Assembly (NCBI GenBank): GCA_021158055.1
Contig: JAGGVJ010000039.1
Location: 1 to 36,064, forward strand
DNA: 36,064 bases
Reading direction: 5' to 3'
Origin: Candidatus Iainarchaeum sp.
GTDB lineage: Archaea; Iainarchaeota; Iainarchaeia; JAGGVJ01
Positions 7,806 through 15,480 of the stretch are shown here, piece after piece. The stretch's first letter is position 1. Every line of letters begins with the position of its first letter. The position numbers and the translations under genes were made by a program. The notes beneath the pieces were generated by a model. It made no database searches. It saw only the letters and a list, made by a program, of their open reading frames with translations, and was not told where the DNA came from.

Positions 7806-8648
7806 CTACATTTTTGAAACAAAGCTTTTGGTAACTGCTATCGGAATTTCCGGGCTGGCTTCGGTCAGGTAAGAACTGTATTCAAACTGCACTGCCTGCC
7901 CGCGGGTTTTTTCAAGAAGTTCTTTTACAAGTGTTTTAACTGTTTTGCCGTTGAATTTGTGCTCAAAGGTTATTTCAAGAGGGCTTGAGCTGAACGCTTT
8001 TTTTATAGCTTCAAGGTAGCATGCAAAATCCCCTGACTCAATATACTTTTCAACCAGTTTTGCTTCTTTTTCAAAGCCCTTGCTTTTCAGGTTATTGATG
8101 TCTTTTTGAATGCTGTCTTCTTCAAGGTGATTGTAAAAAAATTTTGCGCAATAGCAGGCATAGTCGCAAAAGCCATGTCTTTGGGCTTTTATTTCTTCTG
8201 AAAACTCGCTGTTTACCTGCTTTGTCAACCTTTCGGCTTTTTTTGCATCAATGCCGATTCCTTCAATTGAACCAATGTCGATTATTGTGGGCAGCACAGA
8301 CAGTTTTGTCACAAGGTTGTGGACAAACACATATTTCGGGTTTTGTTGCTGCAAACCGGTTTTTTCAACTTCGCTCCAGAACCCGTTGTAAATGCCTTTT
8401 AACTCGTCTGTTTTTGAACCGGAATACTCGCTTAATCGGTAGTGGTTGAAATGCCAGCGGTTGTAGCGCGGAAAGCTTGAGATGATTGCTTTTCCCCCGC
8501 TCCTGCACAAGTTGTAAGCAATCGCTTCTGTTCCAATGTCCCCTCTGATGTGTTTTTTCAGCGAAGTTGCAGAGTGGGCGGCGACATAAACAGGGCCGGG
8601 TTTTTCAGAATCAAAGATCATAAATCCTTTTTTTATTTCCACTTTCAT
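7806..8648 (-). CDS. possible amidohydrolase (N-formylglutamate amidohydrolase-like?)
   Basis: The 280-residue product contains VYVAAHSATSLKKHIRGDIG near the N-terminus, then SSFPRYNRWHFNHYR, and ends with AVQFEYSSYLTE. The order of an N-terminal His-Ser, an Arg/Asp segment and a late QxEx strand recalls N-formylglutamate amidohydrolase-type zinc enzymes, but the match is weak and I hold it as a hypothesis. The start is ATG 8648, just after a TATA-like TTTATATT; a longer frame to 8711 would overlap the upstream gene's end. It follows the RimK-like gene by 40 nt on the same strand, and may remove or process what the ligase adds. Confidence 0.6.
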   Translation of the reverse strand: MKVEIKKGFMIFDSEKPGPVYVAAHSATSLKKHIRGDIGTEAIAYNLCRSGGKAIISSFPRYNRWHFNHYRLSEYSGSKTDELKGIYNGFWSEVEKTGLQQQNPKYVFVHNLVTKLSVLPTIIDIGSIEGIGIDAKKAERLTKQVNSEFSEEIKAQRHGFCDYACYCAKFFYNHLEEDSIQKDINNLKSKGFEKEAKLVEKYIESGDFACYLEAIKKAFSSSPLEITFEHKFNGKTVKTLVKELLEKTRGQAVQFEYSSYLTEASPEIPIAVTKSFVSKM

Positions 8649-8688
8649 GATTAATATAAACGGTTTGTTAAATAAAAATTTGCCGAAA

Positions 8689-9540
8689 TTATTTTTTTGC
8701 GTTTCTTTCAAGGAAATTGACTATTGCTTCCGCGGGGTTTATGCCGGTTGTTTTTGAAAAGTCCCGAAACTGCGGCGCCCTGTTGACTTCAACCACCATG
8801 AACCCGTTTGGAGATTCAAGCAAGTCAACTCCGGCGACCTGAAAGTCCAGTGCTTTAACCGCTTTTATCGCAAGCTCTTCTGCCTCTAAAGGCGCTTCGC
8901 ATGCTTTTCCTTTTCCTCCAAGCGCAATGTTTGAGCGGAAATCACCTTCGGGAACAAACCGGTACATTGACCCTATGACCTGGTTGTCCACTATGAAAAG
9001 CCGCATGTCGCGTCCCGGGTTCTGGATGAATGTCTGGACATAAATTTCTTCTTCCTTTGGAACAAATTCCCGCAGTTCAACCTCGTTTTCGGTTTTGACT
9101 ACCCCGCGCCCTTTCGCGCCGATAACAGGTTTTATTACCGCGGGATAGCTTGTCAGTTCAACAGTGTGGTCTGCAAGTTCCGCTCCAAAACCGTAAATTG
9201 TCCGGGGGGTTGGTATTTTGTGCTGCAAAAGCACAAAAGTGTGAACTGCCTTGTTGTCAAGCTTGTAAACCTCGGGTTTTTCAAAAACAGGAATGTGTTT
9301 GTTTTTAAGGTGTTGGGTGATGATGTAAGCAAGGTTTTTCCACCTTCCGACACCGCGCACGAGCGCAACGTCAGGCAGTTTGTATTTTTTTCCGCTGTAA
9401 TAAACATATGGCTTGTCTGAAAAGTCAATCAAAAACCTGTTGAAGTAACGAAACCGCACTTCGTGTCCGCGTCTGAGAGCTTCAGTCATAATCTCGCGGT
9501 TTTCCCAGCTTTTGCTTGCGCCGATAATCCATATTAACAT
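8689..9540 (-). CDS. RimK/LysX-like ATP-grasp ligase
   Basis: The 283-residue protein has a complete RimK-type ATP-grasp core: YPAVIKPVIGAKGRGVV (nucleotide loop), YVQTFIQNPGRDMRLFIV, RSNIALGGKG, and VAGVDLLESPNGFMVVEVNRAPQFRDF (metal-binding Glu and Asn). Relatives add glutamate or other amino acids to a C-terminus or to cofactors and carrier proteins; the substrate here is unknown. ATG 9540 begins MLIWIIGASKSWENREI, a normal first strand, and lies about 27-30 nt from a TTAATTAA element, so it is probably leaderless; an in-frame ATG at 9564 is less likely. It is upstream of the possible amidohydrolase on the same strand. Confidence 0.87.
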   Translation of the reverse strand: MLIWIIGASKSWENREIMTEALRRGHEVRFRYFNRFLIDFSDKPYVYYSGKKYKLPDVALVRGVGRWKNLAYIITQHLKNKHIPVFEKPEVYKLDNKAVHTFVLLQHKIPTPRTIYGFGAELADHTVELTSYPAVIKPVIGAKGRGVVKTENEVELREFVPKEEEIYVQTFIQNPGRDMRLFIVDNQVIGSMYRFVPEGDFRSNIALGGKGKACEAPLEAEELAIKAVKALDFQVAGVDLLESPNGFMVVEVNRAPQFRDFSKTTGINPAEAIVNFLERNAKK

Positions 9541-9617
9541 GAATGAAACTAAGTTCAGGATCATTAATTAATGTTTTGAGCATGTCCTTTTTTGAAAAAG
9601 AAACGCCTGAAAAAAAG

Positions 9618-9692
9618 TAGCGGGGGGTCGATTTGAACGACCGGCTTTCGGGTTATGAGCCCGACGGGCACTCCAGGCTGCCCTACCCCGCT
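9618..9692 (-). tRNA. initiator tRNA-Met (CAU)
   Basis: The minus strand reads AGCGGGG...CCCCGCT with anticodon loop CTCATAA. The anticodon stem has three consecutive G-C pairs (GGG/CCC) next to the loop, and the acceptor stem begins with an A-T pair. These are the marks of the archaeal initiator. There is no intron and CCA is not encoded. Confidence 0.93.
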
Positions 9693-10047
9693 TTTTTGAG
9701 TCGATTAAAACGCGCACTGTGAAGCACAAGTTTTTTTATTTTTTATCAATTAGGATTCACGCTACTGTTGCGCGTCAGTTTTTGTACTCAATTCTGTACT
9801 AATATTGTTTTTATCCCTTTTAAAATGAACTGATTTTTGAGTTTGATACAATATGTGACTATAGTTTGTTTTTTAGCTGTGTTCAGGTGAGTTTTTGCTT
9901 TCATGTCCTTTCGGATCAAAGGTTGTACACGTCATCACTACACATATAATATTGATTTTTTTTATTTTTAAGGTTTTGCGGAAAGACGCCTGCAAACAAT
10001 AAAAAAGCCCTTGTTTTCTATTATCTAACGGGATTTTTTATTTTAAG
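9693..10047. other. intergenic region between tRNA-iMet and uppP-like gene
   Basis: This stretch of about 350 nt is AT-rich. It contains a TATA-like ACATATAATAT at 9942-9952, probably for the uppP-like gene with a 5' leader of about 70 nt, and one possible 35-codon ORF listed separately. I see no RNA gene or clear repeat. Confidence 0.5.
9895..10002 (+). CDS. possible 35-aa hydrophobic small protein
   Basis: TTG 9895 is exactly 5 nt after GGTG (9886-9889), the spacing used by confirmed genes here. The frame encodes 35 residues with a hydrophobic centre (VITTHIILIFFIF) and a basic tail (KVLRKD). I recognise no family, and AT-rich DNA yields such frames by chance. The ribosome-binding site is the only positive evidence. 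Confidence 0.22.
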   Translation: MLSCPFGSKVVHVITTHIILIFFIFKVLRKDACKQ

Positions 10048-10932
10048 ATGGTTTTTATGGATCTGATTGCGTACATTTTTTTGGGAATCCTTCAGGGCAT
10101 TGCCGAATGGCTGCCTGTTTCTTCCCAGGGGCAGCTGATGCTTGCGGGAATGGCTTTTTTCGGGATGCTTCCTTCGCGCGCAATCGAGTTGAGTGTGTGG
10201 CTGCATCTTGGAACAATGCTTTCTGCGCTCGTTTATTTCAGGCGCGAGGTAGCCGGCCTTTTGCGCAGGTTTCCGGCGTTTGTTTTATTGATTGCTTCAG
10301 GAAAACACATTTTAGTTAAACAAGATAGGGTTTCAGTCAGGCAAGGCAGGGTTTTAGATGAACACGACAAGCTGACTTTTTTCCTTATTGTTTCAACGTT
10401 TTTTTCAGGGCTTGTCGGGATTCCGTTGTATGTTTTTTTAAAGAAATCGTTTGTTTTTTTCGGGGGGGAAGCGGCGGTTGCGTTAATCGGGTTTTTCCTG
10501 ATTGTGACGGGGGTCATGCTTTATGGGGCGGGCTCAGGGACATTCGGCAACAGGAAAATCACTGATTTGGGTTTGAAAGACGCGGTTTTTACAGGGGTCT
10601 TGCAGGGGTTTTCTGTTCTCCCGGGAATATCCCGCTCGGGAACTTCTACAGCGGCTTTGCTGTTTATGGGTTTTCGCCAGGAGGATTCCCTGAAAATCTC
10701 GTTTTTGATGAGTATCATTGTGGTGGGTGCCGCAGAACTTGTTTTCGGGTTATTTGAAGGGTTTTCGTTTTCAACAGGTTCGCTTGTAGCATTGCTTTTT
10801 GCGTTTGTTTCAGGGTTTTTGTCAATCGGGGTTCTTTTGAAGGTGGCGAAAAAAGTGCGTTTCTGGCTTTTTTGCATTGCTCTTGGGGTCGTGTCGCTGA
10901 TTCCGTTTATTTTTTCAGTGGTTTTTTCATAA
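10048..10932 (+). CDS. uppP: undecaprenyl-diphosphatase (UppP/BacA) family membrane protein
   Basis: The 294-residue polytopic protein has both UppP signature regions: LQGIAEWLPVSSQGQLML at the N-terminus and VLPGISRSGTSTAALL in the second half. The family dephosphorylates polyprenyl diphosphate to recycle the lipid carrier used for envelope or glycan assembly; in archaea the carrier would be dolichyl-like. The usual SSxGH histidine is Gln (SSQGQ), a substitution I believe is common in archaeal members. An inserted loop rich in Arg/Asp/Gln (about residues 90-110) separates two helices. An internal ATG at 10057 is an alternative start. Confidence 0.88.
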   Translation: MVFMDLIAYIFLGILQGIAEWLPVSSQGQLMLAGMAFFGMLPSRAIELSVWLHLGTMLSALVYFRREVAGLLRRFPAFVLLIASGKHILVKQDRVSVRQGRVLDEHDKLTFFLIVSTFFSGLVGIPLYVFLKKSFVFFGGEAAVALIGFFLIVTGVMLYGAGSGTFGNRKITDLGLKDAVFTGVLQGFSVLPGISRSGTSTAALLFMGFRQEDSLKISFLMSIIVVGAAELVFGLFEGFSFSTGSLVALLFAFVSGFLSIGVLLKVAKKVRFWLFCIALGVVSLIPFIFSVVFS

Positions 10933-11101
10933 TTTTTTTATAAGTGGGGTTTAAGTGTTTGCAAATAATTTTTATTTTTTTGACTCATTTTTTGAGGTTT
11001 TATTGTTGCTTTTGTTGTGGTTCTGCTGTATGGTTTTTTATTGATGCGTATTGATATTATTAATATATTGGCATTGATGGCATAATGCATTTTTGGCATT
11101 T

Positions 11102-11222
11102 GCGAGGGTTCCCAAGCGGCCAATCAACGGCAGTGCTTTTGCATTGCATTGGGTTAAAGGGGCTGGGCTTAGGACCCAGTAGTTTAGTGCTTTCGTCGGT
11201 TCGAATCCGGCCCCTCGCACCA
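11102..11222 (+). tRNA. tRNA-Leu (UAG) with an intron in the D loop
   Basis: Acceptor GCGAGGG/CCCTCGC, anticodon arm CTGGG-CTTAGGA-CCCAG (anticodon TAG), long variable arm, T arm GTCGG-TTCGAAT-CCGGC and encoded CCA (11220-11222) are all present. Compared with tRNA-Leu(CAG) 500 bp away, about 34 nt are inserted in the D loop (about 11124-11157) after GGCCAA. GGCC (11118-11121) can pair with GGTT (11152-11155) through two G-U and two C-G pairs. It is flanked by 3-nt bulges AAT and AAA, with CAA/TTG continuing the intron helix and a 7-bp hairpin inside. That is a relaxed bulge-helix-bulge at a non-canonical position. Confidence 0.88.
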
Positions 11223-11252
11223 ACAGGCAAAACCACTTGGTTTGGTGATTAA

Positions 11253-11600
11253 ATGACAGGCGCAACAGATTGCATAAGCTTTGATGATTTTTTGAAAGTG
11301 GACATCAGGGTCGGGAAGATAATTTCAGTAAATGATTTTCCGCAGGCAAGAAAACCCGCTTACAGGCTTGAAATTGATTTTGGAAAAGAAATCGGTGTCA
11401 AAAAGTCGTCGGCGCAGATAACTGAAAAGTATTCAAAAGAAGACCTTTTGGACAGGTTTGTTATCGGTGTCGTGAATTTCCCCCCAAAGCAGATTGCAAA
11501 TTTTATTTCCGAAGCACTTGTTTTGGGAGTGGCTGAAGAAGGAGGGGTTGTCCTGCTCGGCTTTGACAGGCAGGTTGAGATCGGGCAAAGGATATGCTGA
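11253..11600 (+). CDS. csaA: CsaA-like tRNA-binding (EMAPII/OB-fold) protein
   Basis: The 115-residue protein is a single OB-fold tRNA-binding domain: FLKVDIRVGKIISVNDFPQA, LEIDFGKEIGVKKSSAQIT and VVNFPPKQIANFISEALVLG are the family's three blocks, and the length matches stand-alone CsaA. These proteins bind tRNA and in bacteria act as secretion-associated chaperones; the archaeal role is not settled. ATG follows GGTGATTAA (GGTG plus 5 nt). The gene starts 30 nt after the intron-containing tRNA-Leu, so the two may share a transcript. Confidence 0.88.
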   Translation: MTGATDCISFDDFLKVDIRVGKIISVNDFPQARKPAYRLEIDFGKEIGVKKSSAQITEKYSKEDLLDRFVIGVVNFPPKQIANFISEALVLGVAEEGGVVLLGFDRQVEIGQRIC

Positions 11601-11730
11601 AATACAGTAATCAGTTGTTCAGAGAAGCATCCTGAAATCTTAATAAACCATAAAGACAGTTAGTTATATGCTATAAAATACCATAAAAGCAGTTTGTTTT
11701 GCAGTTCTTTTTACTGTTGTTTTTGATTTT

Positions 11731-11817
11731 GCGGGGGTACCCGAGTGGCCAAAGGGGTCAGGTTCAGGGCCTGATAGTTTAGCGCTTTCGTCGGTTCGAA
11801 TCCGGCCTCCCGCACCA
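11731..11817 (+). tRNA. tRNA-Leu (CAG), CCA encoded
   Basis: Acceptor GCGGGGG/CTCCCGC, D loop GAGTGGCCAAA, anticodon arm TCAGG-TTCAGGG-CCTGA (anticodon CAG), the same long variable arm and T arm as the neighbouring tRNA-Leu(UAG), discriminator A and encoded CCA (11815-11817). It has no intron and so serves as the template that exposes the D-loop insertion in the other gene. Confidence 0.93.
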
Positions 11818-11850
11818 GTTCTTTGTGAAAAACTGCCTTTGCCGGTTACT

Positions 11851-12522
11851 TTATTTTTTATTTAACAGCTCTTCATCTGCCCAGTGGTCTTTGTTTCCAC
11901 GCACATATAGCCAAAAAAATTGTTCGGGATAAATTTGTTTAAAAATATCAACTTTTTTCTCAAAAATGTCTTTGCTAAAAGAGATTCTTTGGTCTGATTC
12001 AAAATTTCCATAATTTTTCTTGTTTTCTCTTGACCAAAAATAAGGATATTCTTTGTAATATTTAGTTGCTATGCCCTCTAATAGCATAGAAACAAGAGAA
12101 TGCATGGGATGTTTTATTCCCATGGGGGCGATAATCTCTGTTTTTTTAGTAATATTTGATTTCACTTCTTTCAGCAAATCATTTGCTGTTTTCGAATCAG
12201 TATTGCAGTCTTCAAAAATTTTTGTCAAAAGCTCTTTTTTGTAGGTTGCATTTGTTTTGAAACCGTATTTTTCCCGCAACTCTTTTCTTTTTGTCTTCAC
12301 CCAGTTGATATCTACAAAATTAAGAAAAGTAACTTTTTTTACATTCTCTATTATTTCAGATAATTTTTCTGATGTAGATTTATTGCATGGGCTACTTGAA
12401 CAAGTGATTATTTCAAAATTTATTTTCGGGTGAGATAGAATGTATCCTCCCAAATTAAGCCAAGCATCATCTGGATGCGGTTCAATAATTACAATTTCTT
12501 TTTTCTCTTTGGATTCACCCAT
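11851..12522 (-). CDS. PIG-L/LmbE-family deacetylase
   Basis: The 223-residue protein opens with IVIIEPHPDDAWLNLGG, the zinc-binding PHPDD motif of PIG-L (N-acetylglucosaminyl deacetylase) enzymes, and has a later HPMHS that would supply the third ligand. The family removes acetyl groups from GlcNAc conjugates in glycolipid, mycothiol-like thiol or antibiotic pathways; the substrate here is unknown. It is cytosolic and Lys/Asn-rich, more AT-biased than its neighbours, which suggests transfer. It stands alone between a tRNA and a gene remnant. Confidence 0.85.
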   Translation of the reverse strand: MGESKEKKEIVIIEPHPDDAWLNLGGYILSHPKINFEIITCSSSPCNKSTSEKLSEIIENVKKVTFLNFVDINWVKTKRKELREKYGFKTNATYKKELLTKIFEDCNTDSKTANDLLKEVKSNITKKTEIIAPMGIKHPMHSLVSMLLEGIATKYYKEYPYFWSRENKKNYGNFESDQRISFSKDIFEKKVDIFKQIYPEQFFWLYVRGNKDHWADEELLNKK

Positions 12523-12541
12523 TAAGACCCCTTTTTTTGAT

Positions 12542-12772
12542 TTATTTCCTCACGCACCCGTGAAATTGGCGCATAAACAGTTTGCTGATGCTTTTTTTGT
12601 ATCCGGGTTTTTCAGGATAATCATATGCTTGTTTCCGCGTAAATTTTGTGTGCAATGGAAATTTGCATTTACCATCAATTGTTTTATGATAATTAAATGG
12701 AGTTTTTTCAAGTGTTTTATCTGCGATTTCACCGCACCAGTTCTTTTTGGGTTTCCCTGTTGTGTTATCCTG
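12542..12772 (-). pseudogene. 76-codon open frame fused in phase after a stop, unknown
   Basis: Directly after the TAA of the membrane-protein gene (12773-12775) the same frame stays open for 76 codons, with a plausible protein composition (KPKKNWCGEIADKTLEK, then CKFPLHTKFTRKQAYDY). It has no start codon of its own near the beginning. It could be a remnant of a separate gene, a domain cut off by a new stop, or chance. I do not recognise the sequence. Confidence 0.3.
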
Positions 12773-13480
12773 TTATTCAAACAGTCTCTTGAACCTGTTT
12801 GGCATGGCGATTCCCCAGTAGGTTATTATTGCAAAAACACCGATCAATGCTTTTATCGGGAGAAAGATGTGGTTCAGAATCCCTGTGAAATCAAGGTACA
12901 TTAGTATCCAAAGCCCCATTATGCCAAGGGTTCCGAGAGTTACTCTTGCTTTGTATTGCTTGAACTTTTTTTCCGGAAGTTCATCTCTGTGTTTAAGCAT
13001 GCGGATCTGAAAGAAAAAAAGAGCCCCGAACATTATTGCAAGGTTTGTGCTGAACAAAAAAGCGTCTCTTGAAATCTTGGTTGTAATGAATGAACCGGAA
13101 CCTGCAAACACCTGCAAATCAAAGAGCACGGCAACAGCGAAGGTTACAGCGGTAACAGTTACTGCGGCAATTTTTACTTTTTTCAGATGCTTTTCAGCTG
13201 TAATGGCTGCAACAAGGCTTAAAGTAACGGCAATGGCTGCAAAGACAGACGCAACGCCAAGGATCCAGAAAGGCAGTTCAAGCACAGGAAACATGTTTTT
13301 AGAAAACACAAAAAAGTAAGCCAGTCCCACAAATGAGAACAGTATTGAAAGGTACTTTTTTCCGATTCTTCTCTTGAGCTGGAATTTTTTTAATGACCTG
13401 TGAGCAAGAAGAAAGCTCACAAGTGCGATTGATAAGTTAATCGTAGGAATCAGATATGTGTTTTCCATTAAACCAATCAT
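12773..13480 (-). CDS. polytopic membrane protein of unknown function
   Basis: This 235-residue protein has about seven predicted transmembrane helices separated by short basic loops (HRSLKKFQLKRRIGKK, EKHLKKVK, RMLKHRDELPEKKFKQYKAR). I recognise no catalytic motif or family. GGTG plus 5 nt (GGTGAAAAAATG) fixes the start at ATG 13480 rather than the longer TTG form at 13498. The frame continues open after the stop (see the adjacent entry). Confidence 0.75.
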   Translation of the reverse strand: MIGLMENTYLIPTINLSIALVSFLLAHRSLKKFQLKRRIGKKYLSILFSFVGLAYFFVFSKNMFPVLELPFWILGVASVFAAIAVTLSLVAAITAEKHLKKVKIAAVTVTAVTFAVAVLFDLQVFAGSGSFITTKISRDAFLFSTNLAIMFGALFFFQIRMLKHRDELPEKKFKQYKARVTLGTLGIMGLWILMYLDFTGILNHIFLPIKALIGVFAIITYWGIAMPNRFKRLFE

Positions 13481-13597
13481 TTTTTCACCAATACCCAACA
13501 GGCCTTGACCCTCAATGCTTCAACAAATTTTGTTATAACCTAAATTGCAACTGATTTATTAACCAATAAGTTTTAGCAGGTATTTAAGAGGTTAACC

Positions 13598-13778
13598 GGT
13601 GTTTGCAATGGTTTGGCAGGTGTTTGCAATGGTTTGGGGGTGGGTGTTTGGAATGGTTTAATGCTTGTTTGGGCGGTTTTGTTATATTGCAGCGCAGTTT
13701 ATTTGGCACCTGATTGTTTATTATATTGCATTTGTTTGTTTATTATGCAGGCAGATGTTTGACGCAGGCAGATGTTTG
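13598..13778. repeat. short direct repeats in the region upstream of NIF3
   Basis: Three imperfect copies of GGTGTTTGCAATGGTTTGG begin at about 13598, 13619 and 13643. Two exact copies of GCAGGCAGATGTTTG lie at 13747-13761 and 13764-13778. The 340-nt intergenic region (13499-13838) has no gene that I can see. The repeats are not spaced like CRISPR units. Confidence 0.6.
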
Positions 13779-13838
13779 TTTAGTATGCAAGTGAGTTTTA
13801 AGTGTTTTTGATTTTGACAGTTTTTAAAAGGTGTTTTT

Positions 13839-14600
13839 ATGGTTGAGTTAACGAGAATAGTGTCGTTTTTAGATGACTATCTGGAAACAAAAAACTTTGC
13901 AGAAGACCAGTCATGCAACGGGTTGCAGGTGCAGGGGAAGAAAGAAGTCAAAAAGATTGCTTTTGCAGTTGATGCGTGCATTAGATCAATTGAATCTGCT
14001 TCAAGGCAAGGTGCTGACATGCTTTTTGTGCACCACGGCCTTTTATGGAACAAAGTAAACCCCATAACTGTGTTTGAAAAGAACAGGCTGAAACCTCTTT
14101 TTGACAGCGATATTTCGCTTTACGGCGTTCACCTTCCTCTTGACGCGCACGAAGAAGTCGGCAACAATATTGAGCTTGCAAGAATTTTCGGGTTGGGGAA
14201 AAAAGAGTTTTTCGGAACAGGAACAACAAAACCGCTCGGGTGCTTTGGTAATCTGGAAAAACCGCTTAAAGCAGAAGAATTTGCGGCGGTTGTGTCAGAA
14301 AAACTTGGCTCGAAAACAATTCTTGAGAAAAACGGCAAAGACATTATTTCAAGAGTGGGGATTGTTTCAGGTGGTGGGTCAGGATATGTCAGTGAATGTG
14401 CAGACCTTGGAATAGACTGCCTTGTGACGGGAGAGTCCACGCTTTCAGCGGTCCGGGAAGCAGAAGAAAGGAACATTGCAATGATATTTGCAGGCCATTA
14501 CGCCACAGAAACAGTTGGTGTAAAAGCAGTAATGAAAAAGATAAAGGAAGTTTTTCCGGAAATTGAAACGGTATTTATTGATCTTCAAACAGATTTTTAA
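13839..14600 (+). CDS. NIF3/YbgI-family dinuclear metal protein
   Basis: The 253-residue protein matches the NIF3 family along its length: SCNGLQVQGKKEVKKIAFAVD, the metal-binding LFVHHGLLW, LYGVHLPLDAHEEVGNN, the late GESTLSAVREAEE and the C-terminal GHYATETVGVKAV. Conserved His and Glu residues bind two metals in a toroidal hexamer. It is often annotated as GTP cyclohydrolase I type 2, but the cellular role is unresolved. ATG follows GGTG plus 5 nt. It is followed by the DUF116 gene after 51 nt on the same strand. Confidence 0.93.
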   Translation: MVELTRIVSFLDDYLETKNFAEDQSCNGLQVQGKKEVKKIAFAVDACIRSIESASRQGADMLFVHHGLLWNKVNPITVFEKNRLKPLFDSDISLYGVHLPLDAHEEVGNNIELARIFGLGKKEFFGTGTTKPLGCFGNLEKPLKAEEFAAVVSEKLGSKTILEKNGKDIISRVGIVSGGGSGYVSECADLGIDCLVTGESTLSAVREAEERNIAMIFAGHYATETVGVKAVMKKIKEVFPEIETVFIDLQTDF

Positions 14601-14651
14601 AAGAATTAACCGGATTTTGCAGATTTTCCGGCGCTTGTTTCAGGTGAAAAA

Positions 14652-15305
14652 ATGATAAATGATGCAATGTGGGTGTTTATAGGACAAGCAGTCGTGTACT
14701 TGGCAGCGCTGTTTCTTGTTGCCGGTTCACTTGTTTTTTTGCTGTTGCTTTACTCGCTTAAAACCGAAAGATTTTTTTTCCCGACATTCACGCTTGCATT
14801 AGTCGTGTTTTTCGAAGGGTTGCTTAAAGCGTTTTTTAACTTTTTTCACCTTGACAGTACAGCAGTTGATTTTGTGGTGATTGATTTAAAAAACAAGATA
14901 TCTTCGTCTGCTTTCAACAGCGCGCCAAACAATCGCGTTGCGTTGTTTCTTCCCCAGTGCCTCCGTGCAAAAACCTGCCCGGCAAAACTTTCGCCGCAGG
15001 GAATTCAATGCGTTTCGTGCGGGGCATGCGAGATACACAAGGCAAAAAAAGTAGCTGAAGATCTGGGTTACATGTTTTTTTTGATTCCCGGCGGAAGTTT
15101 CATTCCCCGTCTTGTAAGAGAACACAAGCCAATGGCACTCCTTGGAGTCGGGTGCCGAATGGAAGTGCGGCAAGGTTTTGAACTATGCGAAAAAATAAAC
15201 ATGCCTGCCCGCGGTATTTTACTGCTTCGTGACGGTTGCGTGGAAACAGACCTTGACTGGGATTTGTTTTACAGGACGATAAAGCGTGAAAAAGTTTTGT
15301 GCTAA
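14652..15305 (+). CDS. DUF116-family membrane protein with Cys cluster
   Basis: Two N-terminal transmembrane helices (about residues 7-32 and 42-62) precede a cytosolic domain with the DUF116 signature: LPQCLRAKTCPAK, then IQCVSCGACEIHKAK, GGSFIPRLV and LGVGCRMEVRQG. The many conserved cysteines suggest a metal or Fe-S site; no activity is established for the family. GGTG plus 5 nt precedes the ATG. It is probably cotranscribed with the NIF3 gene. Confidence 0.85.
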   Translation: MINDAMWVFIGQAVVYLAALFLVAGSLVFLLLLYSLKTERFFFPTFTLALVVFFEGLLKAFFNFFHLDSTAVDFVVIDLKNKISSSAFNSAPNNRVALFLPQCLRAKTCPAKLSPQGIQCVSCGACEIHKAKKVAEDLGYMFFLIPGGSFIPRLVREHKPMALLGVGCRMEVRQGFELCEKINMPARGILLLRDGCVETDLDWDLFYRTIKREKVLC

Positions 15306-15480
15306 GATAAGTTATTGTTGGGGTTTTTTATCGCTTTGTTTTTGCCTGAAGCAAAACCTGGAATTTACCGAAAGTTATTTTTAACCAGGCAACCAAATAA
15401 TAATTAAGCAGTGTTTTGCAATGCATTGCAAGACCAAAAGAGTTTTCAGCGCGGGTTTGCAGCATGCGTGGGCTTATTTT

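Noticed and set aside
10090-10150. Loss of the catalytic His in the UppP-like protein as a sign of inactivation
   Set aside because: SSQGQ replaces SSxGH, but other signatures are intact and I believe this form is usual in archaeal members.
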